From a bacterium (GTDB lineage: Bacteria; Bdellovibrionota_B; Oligoflexia; Silvanigrellales; Silvanigrellaceae), in assembly GCA_009918675.1 (NCBI GenBank), contig RGDM01000009.1, positions 26,511 through 90,510 of the forward strand: 64,000 nucleotides of DNA, in the 5' to 3' direction. The notes under the pieces were generated by a model. The model was not told the DNA's origin. It did not search any database and saw only the letters and a list, made by a program, of their open reading frames with translations. The translations under genes were made by a program, and so were the position numbers. Below, piece after piece: positions 26,299 to 34,744 of the stretch. The number at the start of each line of letters is the position of its first letter. The first letter of the stretch is position 1.

Positions 26299-27369
26299 AT
26301 GACTCACACGCCGAATCAAAAGCCTTTATTGATGGCCGCACGCGGAGAACGCACTGCGCACACGCCACAGTGGTTGATGCGCCAGGCGGGCCGCTACCTC
26401 CCAGAATACCGCTCGATTCGTGCTCAGCACGACACCCTGACAATGTTCAAAACTCCGCGGATTGCCGCCGAGATCACCCTTCAACCGCTGCGGCGCTTTC
26501 CTGCCCTCGACGCAGCGATTGTCTATGCCGACATTCTTCTGATTCCCGATGCCCTGGGCCTGGGTCTACAGTTTTTGCAAGGTGAAGGCCCGGTCTTTAG
26601 TCACCCCATCCGCAGCGAAAGCGATGTTCAATGGCTTGAGGACCAGGCGTCAGACATCGCGGCGGTGATGAATAAACTCGATTATTTAAGCGAAACACTT
26701 GGCAAGGTCAAAGAACAACTCGCTCCTGAAGTCACCCTGATTGGCTTTGCCGGTGCGCCCTGGACGGTGGCAAGCTACATGCTTGAAGGACACAGTGCGC
26801 GCGGAGAGTTCTTCACCTCAAAATTATTTATGCTCCAGCACCCAAGTTTATTCGAGCGGGTGATGACCGTTATCACCGATCTCACCATTGCCTACCTTGA
26901 ACGCCAGGTGAGTGCCGGAGCCGAGGTCATTCAATTGTTCGAATCTTGGGGCGGTGCCCTCACTCCGGGCCAATACGCTCAATTCTGCGCGCCCTTTAGT
27001 GCTCGCATCGCAAAGGCCCTGCGCCCGCGCGTGCCGGTTATTCATTTCGTGGGTGAAAGCGCTGGAATTCTGCCCGAGGTTTTGAATATCGAGGCCGACG
27101 TTCTTGGTGTGGATTGGCGACAAGATCTTTCTCGGGTTGGCGAGAAAGCGCGCGGACATGTGCGCGCCTTACAGGGCAATCTCGATCCACTTCTCCTTCA
27201 TGCAAGTCAACGAGATCTGCAATCTGCGCTCGAAGGCCTTCTCGCAGCGGGCAGCAGGTTGAAAGATTTAGGTTACATCTTCAACCTGGGGCATGGAATT
27301 CGCCAAACCACCCCTGTTGAAAACGTTGCATTTGCTACAGACTTTGTGCGCAGATTCTCGACGAAATAA
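26299..27369 (+). CDS. hemE: Uroporphyrinogen decarboxylase
   Basis: Converts uroporphyrinogen III to coproporphyrinogen III in haem synthesis. The family signature PQWLMRQAGRYLPEYR is at residues ~24-40. The active-site Asp is in the IVYADILLIPDALG segment. IGFAGAPWTVASYM, LFESWGGAL, HFVGESAG and the terminal LGHGIRQTTPVENV are all present. Length 356 is normal. ATG start with AAGGA. Probably cotranscribed with the guanylyltransferase. No other haem gene is nearby. Confidence 0.97.
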   Translation: MTHTPNQKPLLMAARGERTAHTPQWLMRQAGRYLPEYRSIRAQHDTLTMFKTPRIAAEITLQPLRRFPALDAAIVYADILLIPDALGLGLQFLQGEGPVFSHPIRSESDVQWLEDQASDIAAVMNKLDYLSETLGKVKEQLAPEVTLIGFAGAPWTVASYMLEGHSARGEFFTSKLFMLQHPSLFERVMTVITDLTIAYLERQVSAGAEVIQLFESWGGALTPGQYAQFCAPFSARIAKALRPRVPVIHFVGESAGILPEVLNIEADVLGVDWRQDLSRVGEKARGHVRALQGNLDPLLLHASQRDLQSALEGLLAAGSRLKDLGYIFNLGHGIRQTTPVENVAFATDFVRRFSTK

Positions 27370-27425
27370 AATTTGTTTTCTATCTCTGAATGGACGTGGT
27401 TTTCTTGAAGTGGAAAGGAGTCCCC

Positions 27426-28676
27426 ATGAAACTGTTCGCGTCAACATCGGCCCTGATATCTGGAATCGCCCTCTTGGCATCCTCTTTGCATTCACATTCG
27501 GCTCATGCTGCCGGTGGCGAACTTGTGATCAACTCAATGCACTCTGATCCCACCTCAAAAAAGGCCTTTGAGACCATCCTCAATGAATTCAAAAAAGAAC
27601 ATGCAGACATTAAGGTCACGGTAAACACAATCGACCATGAGTCGTACAAAGTACAAATCCGCACCTGGCTTCCCAACAATCCTCCGGATGTTGCAACCTG
27701 GTTTGCTGGCAATCGTGCCAAGTTTTTTGTCGAGAAAAAACTCGTTGAGCCACTCGATGATGTTTTCAAATCAGCAGGGAACCAATTTTCTCAAGGCGCA
27801 TTGTCGGCTGTCACCTTCAGTGGCAGCAAGTATTTGATGCCTACCAACTACTACCATTGGGGCTTTTATTACCGCAAAGATCTCTTTCAAAAAGCAGGAA
27901 TCACAACGACCCCAAAAACTTGGGACGAACTGCTTGCAGATTGCCAAAAGTTGAAGTCGGCAGGTCTTATCCCAATCGCCATTGGCACAAAACAAGCCTG
28001 GCCATCGGCTGCTTGGTTTGATTTCATCAATATGCGTGTCAACGGCTACGCCTTCCACATGAACCTACTTGAAGGAAAAGGCAGCTATACGTCTGCAGAA
28101 GTAAAAAAATCCATGGCAACATGGGCACAACTGGTGAAGGCAGGAGGTTTCCCTGAAACAGCTCCAGCAATGACCTGGCAAGAGGCCTCTGCACTTTTGT
28201 GGCAAGGTAAAGCTGCGATGTACTTGATGGGCAATTTCATTGCTTCTGAAATCCCATCCAGCGTCAAAGCGCAAGTTGAATTCTTCCCATTTCCAACCAT
28301 CGATCCCAAAGTACCAACGGCGCAAGTTGCACCCACAGACGTTTATTTCATTCCGTCCAAAGCAAAAAACAAAGCTAACGCAAAAATCTTCATGGCATTT
28401 CTCGCACGCGCTGACGTTCAACAAAAATATAACGCCGTCACAGGCCTCTTACCGGTCAACAATCAATCCAAGATCGACGCAAACAATACATTTTTGCGCG
28501 CAGGTCAGCAGATCCTTGGGCAAGCGACAGGGTTGTCGCAGTTTTTTGATCGCGACGCCGAACCCGAAGTGGCAAAAGTTGGCATGGACGGTTTTGTTGA
28601 GTTCATGCGCTACCCCGATCGCACGGATGCGATTTTGGCGCGCATCGAAAACACACGCAAACGCGTTCACCACTAA
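27426..28676 (+). CDS. Sugar ABC transporter substrate-binding protein
   Basis: Extracellular solute-binding protein (family 1 type) of 416 residues. A Sec signal peptide ends at about SAHAAGG. ELVINSMHSDPTSKKAFETI, PPDVATWFAGNR, the YWxxxYRKDLF-like YHWGFYYRKDLFQ and an ALLWQGKAAMYLMGNF segment are typical. ATG at 27426 follows AAAGGAG; the longer frame from 27390 is less likely. It heads a cluster with two permeases and a GH36 alpha-galactosidase, so alpha-galactosides such as melibiose or raffinose are the probable ligands. Confidence 0.92.
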   Translation: MKLFASTSALISGIALLASSLHSHSAHAAGGELVINSMHSDPTSKKAFETILNEFKKEHADIKVTVNTIDHESYKVQIRTWLPNNPPDVATWFAGNRAKFFVEKKLVEPLDDVFKSAGNQFSQGALSAVTFSGSKYLMPTNYYHWGFYYRKDLFQKAGITTTPKTWDELLADCQKLKSAGLIPIAIGTKQAWPSAAWFDFINMRVNGYAFHMNLLEGKGSYTSAEVKKSMATWAQLVKAGGFPETAPAMTWQEASALLWQGKAAMYLMGNFIASEIPSSVKAQVEFFPFPTIDPKVPTAQVAPTDVYFIPSKAKNKANAKIFMAFLARADVQQKYNAVTGLLPVNNQSKIDANNTFLRAGQQILGQATGLSQFFDRDAEPEVAKVGMDGFVEFMRYPDRTDAILARIENTRKRVHH

Positions 28677-28702
28677 AATTCAAACGAGAAAAGAGGACTT
28701 CC

Positions 28703-29635
28703 GTGGCCAGGGTAGGCTCGTTGTCATTCATGCAAAAACGCGACCATAAAACGGCATGGCGATTCCTTGCGCCGTCGCTCGTTCTTTATGGTCTCTATGT
28801 TGTCTTTCCAATTTTCTTCTCACTCTACTTGAGCATCACCCAATGGGATGGCTTGAGCACAGCGGTGTTACCTTTGTGCAAAAATTCTGAAGTGAGTTGC
28901 CTGCAAAACTTTATCGATCTTTGGAACGACGAAGTTTTCTGGATGGCACTGCGAAATAACTTGGTATGGCTCATCTTTTTTAGCCTTTCAGCTCCACTTG
29001 GCCTTGCACTTGCGCTGTTTTTTCACGTCAAATCGCAGCGTGCCAGCTTTTATAAATCACTTTTTTTCATGCCGATGGTTTTCAGTCTTGTGGTCGTTGG
29101 CACCATCTGGAGCTGGTTCCTTCAGCCTGAGTTCGGGCTGGTTGAATTCCTGCTCAAAGGCCTTGGGGTTCTCAAAGACGGTGAACATTTCACTTTAATG
29201 GCAAGCGATAAATGGGCAACTGCAGGCTTAATCGCTGCTGCAAGTTGGCCTCATGCTGCGTATTGCATGGTTTTGTATTTGGCAGGGCTGTCAAACTTGC
29301 AGAAGAATGTCATTGAGGCCGCCGAAATTGAAGGCGTCAGTCGGTGGCAGATGCTCTGGCATATTATTTTACCGATGCTCCGTCCTGCAACGGTGATCGT
29401 GGTGATTGTCACCATGATCGGCGCGCTACGGGCATTTGATTTAATTGCCATCATGACCGCAGGCGGTCCGGCGAATAGTTCAAACGTTCTTGCTTTGTAC
29501 ATGTATCAACAGACGTTTGAAAACTTCCGCTACGGCTATGGTGCGGCTATTTCGGTGGTGTTGTTTGCTATCAGTTTAGCTCTTATCTTGTTGTACCTGC
29601 GGCAAACATTAAAAGACGAAACAGGACGGAGCTGA
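28703..29635 (+). CDS. Sugar ABC transporter permease, MalF-like
   Basis: Inner-membrane permease of 310 residues with six predicted helices beginning at LAPSLVLYGLYVVFPIFFSL. The EAA loop that docks to the ATPase reads EAAEIEGVSRWQMLWHIILPML. The GTG at 28703 follows GAGGA; an in-frame ATG at 28730 is an alternative. It pairs with the next gene as the two-permease set of a CUT1-type importer. Confidence 0.92.
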   Translation: MARVGSLSFMQKRDHKTAWRFLAPSLVLYGLYVVFPIFFSLYLSITQWDGLSTAVLPLCKNSEVSCLQNFIDLWNDEVFWMALRNNLVWLIFFSLSAPLGLALALFFHVKSQRASFYKSLFFMPMVFSLVVVGTIWSWFLQPEFGLVEFLLKGLGVLKDGEHFTLMASDKWATAGLIAAASWPHAAYCMVLYLAGLSNLQKNVIEAAEIEGVSRWQMLWHIILPMLRPATVIVVIVTMIGALRAFDLIAIMTAGGPANSSNVLALYMYQQTFENFRYGYGAAISVVLFAISLALILLYLRQTLKDETGRS

Positions 29636-29638
29636 ACC

Positions 29639-30466
29639 ATGGAACCAAAACGTCGCGGACTGGTCTATTGGATTTTTGCGACCCTGCTGCTGCTTGTCTG
29701 GATCTCGCCGATTTTGGCGAGTCTACTCACAAGCCTTAAAAGCCTCGAAGAACTCAACGAAGGGCATTACTGGACACTTCCTCGCCACTGGAGTTTGCAA
29801 AACTACATTGAAGCATTCACAGTTGGAAAATTCTCGACCTACTTTTGGAACTCACTTGTTGTTACAGTTCCAACTGTTCTTGCGGTCTTGTTTTTCTCGT
29901 CACTCAATGGCTACGTCTTGGCTAAACTGCGCTTTAGCTGGAACAATAAGCTGCTGCTCGTCTTCTTGGGGGGCATGCTGCTACCCTTCCAAATTCTTCT
30001 CATTCCAGTTTTCTATCTCTCGAATCAATTCCTCCATACCTATGACACCCGCCTCGGCGTGACGCTTTTTCATATTGCCTTCCAACTCGGTTTTGCCTCT
30101 TTCTTTATGCGCAATTTTGTTCGAACCATCCCCGATGGGATTATTGAAGCGGCTCGCATCGATGGCTGCAGTGAATGGCGGATTTATGCGACGATGGTTA
30201 TTCCCCTGATGCGCCCTGCTCTTGCGGCACTTGCAACCCTCCTCTTCACCTGGATCTGGAACGATTATTTGTGGTCGCTTATCCTTATTCAAAGCGATGA
30301 TCTTAAGCCAATCACCGCCGGCCTGCAGAATCTAAAGGGTCAATGGATTTCGAGTTATCATCTACAGAGCGCCGGAGCTGTGATTGCAGCCATTCCTCCG
30401 GTTCTCATTTTCGCCTTTTTGCAAAAGCATTTTATTCGTGGCCTGACCATGGGAGCTGGAAAATGA
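29639..30466 (+). CDS. Sugar ABC transporter permease, MalG-like
   Basis: Second membrane subunit (275 residues), with the N-terminal helix WIFATLLLLVWISPILASLL and the EAA loop EAARIDGCSEWRIYATMVIPLM. It starts three bases after the first permease ends and its stop overlaps the alpha-galactosidase start as ATGA. No ATP-binding subunit is encoded in this cluster, so a shared MsmX/UgpC-type ATPase elsewhere must energise it. Confidence 0.92.
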   Translation: MEPKRRGLVYWIFATLLLLVWISPILASLLTSLKSLEELNEGHYWTLPRHWSLQNYIEAFTVGKFSTYFWNSLVVTVPTVLAVLFFSSLNGYVLAKLRFSWNNKLLLVFLGGMLLPFQILLIPVFYLSNQFLHTYDTRLGVTLFHIAFQLGFASFFMRNFVRTIPDGIIEAARIDGCSEWRIYATMVIPLMRPALAALATLLFTWIWNDYLWSLILIQSDDLKPITAGLQNLKGQWISSYHLQSAGAVIAAIPPVLIFAFLQKHFIRGLTMGAGK

Positions 30467-32346
30467 GCCAATTATTTATTGAAGCAACATTTGAAAATCC
30501 ACAGCACTTCAATCGCGCGGCGCGTTTTAAGCAAAAAAATGCGGATGAATTCGAAGCGCACCTCGAACTCCCCGCTCAGCTAGGTCTGGCTGCATTCACT
30601 CTCAAACGGGAAAACCTCGCGCCGCTTGGATTGCGCGCTTACAACCAATGGTCTTTGCGGCTCAAGATCCTTGGCGGCATCGGAGCAAGCCTTTGGCCCT
30701 TTAAATGGCTCCGTGTTTGCGGTTTTAAACTCCATCAACAAGCAGAAAACGCCTTGGCAAATGGCTATCAATGTTGGTCGGAATCGCCCATGCTGGGCAA
30801 ACAAAGCGTGCTGATGCCCGAGAGCTTTCCCGAGCGCGAGGTATTTGGTGATTCTGGAATTTACCGCTACTCGCAAATGCCTGGGCATTTCCACAGTTGG
30901 TCGTTTACCTACACGAGTCTCGAAGGCACGGCGCACAATGCCTTTTATGGCGCACTTGATGAAGATCTTTTTTCATCGGTCTTTGAACTCAATCTTCCCG
31001 ACCACACTGTAGACATCGCTCTTGAGTGTGAAGGCGCGCAGTTGTCACGCATTCGTTCTCCCCGTGATGCCGCCTCCGACGATCAGCTTCTGGCGGCCTG
31101 GATGCTCGCCGATCCGCAGGTCAACTTTCTTCCCCCACTTTTCACAGTGATGAACTTATGGATGAAGCTCATCCGTCAGCACGAACGCGTTGCGCGTCGC
31201 GAGTCACATGAAGAGTTTTTAACAAAACTCAAACCTCTGCGCGGCTACACAAGCTGGTACCACCGCTACAACAACATCAGCGAAGAAACTCTTGACTCCG
31301 ATCTCGCGGGCATTGCACCGACACATGAGTATGGAGTTTTTCAAGTCGACGATGGTTATCAAGCAGCGGTTGGAGATTGGTTAAAAATGTCGGCGAAATT
31401 TCCACGTGGGCTTGCACCTGTCTTTGCAAAAGCAAAGGATAAAGGCCTTGAACGCGGAATTTGGTGTGCTCCTTTTATCGCTCTTGAGCATTCGAATGTT
31501 GTCAAACTTCATCCGGAATGGGTTCTCAAAGACCGCACTGGCCAACCAGTGGTGTGTGGCAATCACCCGCTTTGGGGTGGACTTTTCTTTGCCCTGGACA
31601 CCGAAAACATTGAATTCCGTCGGCACTTAAGTGAAGTCTTCAAAACTTATTTTCAAGAATGGGGCTGCAGTTTTCTGAAGGCCGATTTCTTATACGCAAG
31701 CGCACGTATCCCTGCGGACACATTAACCCGTGCACAACGTGCGGCGCGCGCTCACCAATTCCTCTATGACGAATGCCGCAAACATGGTGCGAAACTTCTC
31801 TCTTGTGGAGCAACCCTCAGCTCAGCCTACGGCCGCTGTGAATATTCGCGCATTGGTCCGGACGTAGGGGAAACTTGGGAAAACAACGAAATCGGCGCAT
31901 CCACAAGCCGCGAAAAAGTGTCCACCCGCGCGACTCTAACAAACACAATCACCCGCGCAGTGCTCGATGGCGTTTGCTTTGGCAATGATCCGGATGTTGT
32001 CATTCTCCGCGATAACAACCAACAACTCTCGCGTGAAGAACGACATCTATTAGCATCACTGAATGCTCATCTTGGAAAGTTGGTCTTCTGTTCAGACCCA
32101 CTTCAATCATTCTCAGATTGGCAGGCAGAAGAATTGCGGTGCATCCGAAAAACAATGAATGACAGAAAAGAGCTTAAACTTGCAGCTGTGTGCGGGCGGA
32201 ATTCGGGAGCAGAAACAACCTATCAGGTTGTGTTCCAAGGAATTGATAAAAAGGAAGGCCTACAAATGAGGGTCAACTTGGCGGATGTCGCAGTCGACGG
32301 AATTCCACCACGCACCCACGACGCTCGGGAAATCAAATCCATCTAA
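30463..32346 (+). CDS. Alpha-galactosidase, glycoside hydrolase family 36 (TmGalA-like)
   Basis: Retaining alpha-galactosidase of 627 residues. The nucleophile is Asp408 in FLKADFLYA and the acid/base Asp467 in RIGPDVGETW, both close to the Thermotoga GalA motifs. FQVDDGYQ and GIWCAPF mark the barrel strands and YTSWYHRYNNI opens the catalytic barrel. The N-terminal ~240 residues form the beta-sandwich. There is no signal peptide, so the sugar is imported intact and cleaved inside the cell. The ATG at 30463 overlaps the permease stop (ATGA), which rules out the longer in-frame start. Confidence 0.93.
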   Translation: MSQLFIEATFENPQHFNRAARFKQKNADEFEAHLELPAQLGLAAFTLKRENLAPLGLRAYNQWSLRLKILGGIGASLWPFKWLRVCGFKLHQQAENALANGYQCWSESPMLGKQSVLMPESFPEREVFGDSGIYRYSQMPGHFHSWSFTYTSLEGTAHNAFYGALDEDLFSSVFELNLPDHTVDIALECEGAQLSRIRSPRDAASDDQLLAAWMLADPQVNFLPPLFTVMNLWMKLIRQHERVARRESHEEFLTKLKPLRGYTSWYHRYNNISEETLDSDLAGIAPTHEYGVFQVDDGYQAAVGDWLKMSAKFPRGLAPVFAKAKDKGLERGIWCAPFIALEHSNVVKLHPEWVLKDRTGQPVVCGNHPLWGGLFFALDTENIEFRRHLSEVFKTYFQEWGCSFLKADFLYASARIPADTLTRAQRAARAHQFLYDECRKHGAKLLSCGATLSSAYGRCEYSRIGPDVGETWENNEIGASTSREKVSTRATLTNTITRAVLDGVCFGNDPDVVILRDNNQQLSREERHLLASLNAHLGKLVFCSDPLQSFSDWQAEELRCIRKTMNDRKELKLAAVCGRNSGAETTYQVVFQGIDKKEGLQMRVNLADVAVDGIPPRTHDAREIKSI

Positions 32347-32382
32347 AGGCAATCTACGTGCAACAAGAACGAAGCAACCTGG

Positions 32383-33420
32383 TCAAACAAGCACATCACT
32401 TTGGCTGAAACGCAGGTTGCCACGCTGATCAATCATGGACATGGTCACAACAGGAGAATTTCCCTGCCAAGCGACGCGGACTTCGCCGAATCCGTCTGCA
32501 AGGCAACGCTCGACGCGCAATCTATTGTGTTCAAAACGCGACAACCCCTCGGCTTTGTTTAGGCCGCTCGACGTGAAATCATAGAGAGCTCTGCCGCTCA
32601 CAAGCTCAATTTTGCTAATTTCATGCAGATGCCGATCACCCGACAACAAGACCGTCGGAGAGGAAATCCGTCCGAGAAGTCCGAGAAGACGCTGATATTC
32701 GCCTTCATAATTCTTCCATTTTTCAAATCTATGCTGAAAAGAAAGGACTTGGATGCTTGAACCAATGATTTTCAACTCAGCAGGCTTTTCGAGCTCGGCC
32801 TCAAGCCATTGCCATTGCCGCGCGCCCAAAAGTGTTGGTTCGCAAGCGGCACCGGTGTCCGGCTGAGAACTCCCCTCTTCTTGTTCATCATTGATCCTCA
32901 GCGATTGATACGCAGTGCGGTTGAAGCGCGTGTCGAGAACAATCAAATGAATACGTCGCCCTTGGTGTTCGAACATCTGACTCGAATAAACACCATCGTC
33001 TTCACTCGCATAGCTTTGCTGCCAGAATTCACGAAACAGCTTTATCGAATCACTGCGAAAAGGCAGGCTGGAATCCGCGTTGTCAGCCCCAAAATCGTGA
33101 TCATCCCAGGTTGCTCGCACCGGAACACGCGCCTTCAACTGCGCAAGCTTTTCTGAACAAGCAAGCTCTTCATATGCTGCTTTTAGACCGTGCAGAGTGT
33201 CGGTTTGCGGGTAGAGGTTGTCGCCTAAGAAAAGCCACTGGTTGTGTGAACGAGCAAGAATCGCGTCCCAGAAGTTCTGACTTTTTCGTCCGTCCATGCA
33301 GGAGCCAAAGCCAAGAACCCACTCATTCTCACCAGCACGCGCCAACCTAGAGATCAAAGGGCTACACGCTGCCAGTCCAAGAGCTTTCAGCAAACGTCGC
33401 CGTGGTACCTTTGAAATCAT
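32383..33420 (-). CDS. PhoD-like metallophosphatase, Tat-exported
   Basis: The N terminus PRRRLLKALGLAAC is a twin-arginine signal, possibly with a lipobox-like cysteine (LAACS). The mature part shows metallophosphatase motifs GFGSCMDG, FLGDNLYPQ, TWDDHDFGADN, LLSGDRHLHE. This is the PhoD/alkaline phosphatase D-like arrangement; substrate may be a phosphodiester or phosphomonoester. At 345 residues it is shorter than classical PhoD and closer to the small PhoD-like hydrolases. ATG at 33420 follows GAGG with good spacing; a GTG two codons earlier is possible. Confidence 0.88.
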   Translation of the reverse strand: MISKVPRRRLLKALGLAACSPLISRLARAGENEWVLGFGSCMDGRKSQNFWDAILARSHNQWLFLGDNLYPQTDTLHGLKAAYEELACSEKLAQLKARVPVRATWDDHDFGADNADSSLPFRSDSIKLFREFWQQSYASEDDGVYSSQMFEHQGRRIHLIVLDTRFNRTAYQSLRINDEQEEGSSQPDTGAACEPTLLGARQWQWLEAELEKPAELKIIGSSIQVLSFQHRFEKWKNYEGEYQRLLGLLGRISSPTVLLSGDRHLHEISKIELVSGRALYDFTSSGLNKAEGLSRFEHNRLRVERCLADGFGEVRVAWQGNSPVVTMSMIDQRGNLRFSQSDVLV

Positions 33421-33489
33421 CAGCACACCTCGCAGGCTCGCCGGTTTCTGGCCAATCAGTTAGCAATCCTTTTGAGCGCCGTCCAGTGG

Positions 33490-33518
33490 ATTATAATTTT
33501 GGCAGCATTGACATCCAA
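33490..33518 (-). promoter_or_regulatory. Strong sigma70 promoter of the PhoD-like gene
   Basis: Minus strand: -35 TTGGAT (33513-33518), 17-base spacer, perfect -10 TATAAT (33490-33495), about 70 bases before the start codon. Confidence 0.65.
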
Positions 33519-33523
33519 TCGAC

Positions 33524-33553
33524 TTGACTTACACCTCGACGATTGAGGATAAT
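33524..33553 (+). promoter_or_regulatory. Sigma70 promoter of the nucleotidyltransferase-like lipoprotein gene
   Basis: -35 TTGACT (33524-33529), 18-base spacer, -10 GATAAT (33548-33553), 45 bases before the ATG at 33599. Divergent from the PhoD-like promoter with almost touching -35 elements. Confidence 0.6.
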
Positions 33554-33598
33554 TCCGCCATCTACGCGGAAAATCTGGCAATGTCCAAGGAGCTTAGA

Positions 33599-34744
33599 AT
33601 GGCACGCCTTGCAAGAAAAGTGTCTAAAAGTTTGTCATCCTTGCTGGTCCTGACCCTCGGACTCGCGTCGCTTTCTGCATGCAAAAGCCGATCCTTAAAT
33701 GAAACGGATTTGCGCTCAAAAAATGGAGAAAATCTCCAAACCGCTCGCTCTATTTTGATGACCACCCCGCTCGAACGGCTTGCTGAAAATCAAGAGCTCC
33801 TGACAAAGTTGGCCAACGCAAGCTCGAAAGTCACATCAAAAGAGCGCGAGGAGCTTAGTAAGAAAGTTGAATCGCTGATTGGCTCTCAGCAGTCTAAGCA
33901 GAGGGTTTTGCGCGCTGTTTTTGATAGCAATGAATGGAAACGCTACGTTAGTACCTGTGCGAAAGATGGGCTCGAGCGTGTCGATAGTTTCACCGACCTC
34001 TCCTTGTTGCCCGATGATCTGCGCGACAATATCATCGACACCGTGAAAGAAACCTATGCCAATGCCTCAAAAGGCGATGGCTCGTGGAAGACTAAAATCG
34101 TTGCTCCCAAGCGCTGCCTCGACGCTATTTTAAGTTATGCGGTTAATCCTCTAAAGATCATCTCAACCAACGACAAAGTGAAAAGCGATCTGAGCGCCGC
34201 CTATGATTCCTATCTCTCGGTGTTTCGCAATTACATTTTTCCGGACGGCTCACGCGGCAACTACACCGCCAAACAAGTTCTCGACGTTGCCAAAATTTTC
34301 CAACAGTTTTTGAAAGACGAAAAAACCAAACGCCCCATCGTTTCACAGTACACAATATACATGGGCGGAAGTTATGTGAACGGACGAGCCAAACTGGAAA
34401 GTTCAGATGTTGATATTATCACAATCGACCTGAGCAAAAATCCTGTGCTTGCCGCGCACCAAATGTTCTCGCCACTCACGCTGACTGATGCCGTGCGCAA
34501 GCGAGTTAAGCAGGATTACCCAGACACGCAGAAAGTGGATCTGAAAGTTCAAATGGACAATTTATTCTTCCAAATGTCTTCCGGGCCTGCCGCAGAGGGA
34601 CCCGATATTCAGAGCAAATTCTCACGATTCATGCCGGTGATGATTGCGATCCGTGCCGATGAAATTCGCCTTGAAGTGTATAACGTTTTTGAAGAGCGTC
34701 CGCCGTCAACAAAGGCGGCCTTCAGTGAACGAGTTTCAAACTGA
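33599..34744 (+). CDS. Lipoprotein with a nucleotidyltransferase-like motif
   Basis: A 381-residue protein with a signal peptide and lipobox L-S-A-C (Cys28). The ATG at 33599 is chosen over upstream in-frame starts because AAGGAG at 33587-33592 precedes it. Residues ~255-315 contain GGSYVNG followed 11 residues after the GS by SDVDIITID, then KVDLKVQMD. This matches the pol-beta superfamily minimal pattern hG[GS]...[DE]h[DE]h with Gly257-Ser258, Asp270, Asp272 and a third acidic residue Asp314. Such enzymes are normally cytoplasmic, so export is unexpected. The N-terminal ~200 residues are helical and unrecognised. Its 3' end overlaps the convergent MFS-like gene by nine bases. Confidence 0.75.
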   Translation: MARLARKVSKSLSSLLVLTLGLASLSACKSRSLNETDLRSKNGENLQTARSILMTTPLERLAENQELLTKLANASSKVTSKEREELSKKVESLIGSQQSKQRVLRAVFDSNEWKRYVSTCAKDGLERVDSFTDLSLLPDDLRDNIIDTVKETYANASKGDGSWKTKIVAPKRCLDAILSYAVNPLKIISTNDKVKSDLSAAYDSYLSVFRNYIFPDGSRGNYTAKQVLDVAKIFQQFLKDEKTKRPIVSQYTIYMGGSYVNGRAKLESSDVDIITIDLSKNPVLAAHQMFSPLTLTDAVRKRVKQDYPDTQKVDLKVQMDNLFFQMSSGPAAEGPDIQSKFSRFMPVMIAIRADEIRLEVYNVFEERPPSTKAAFSERVSN

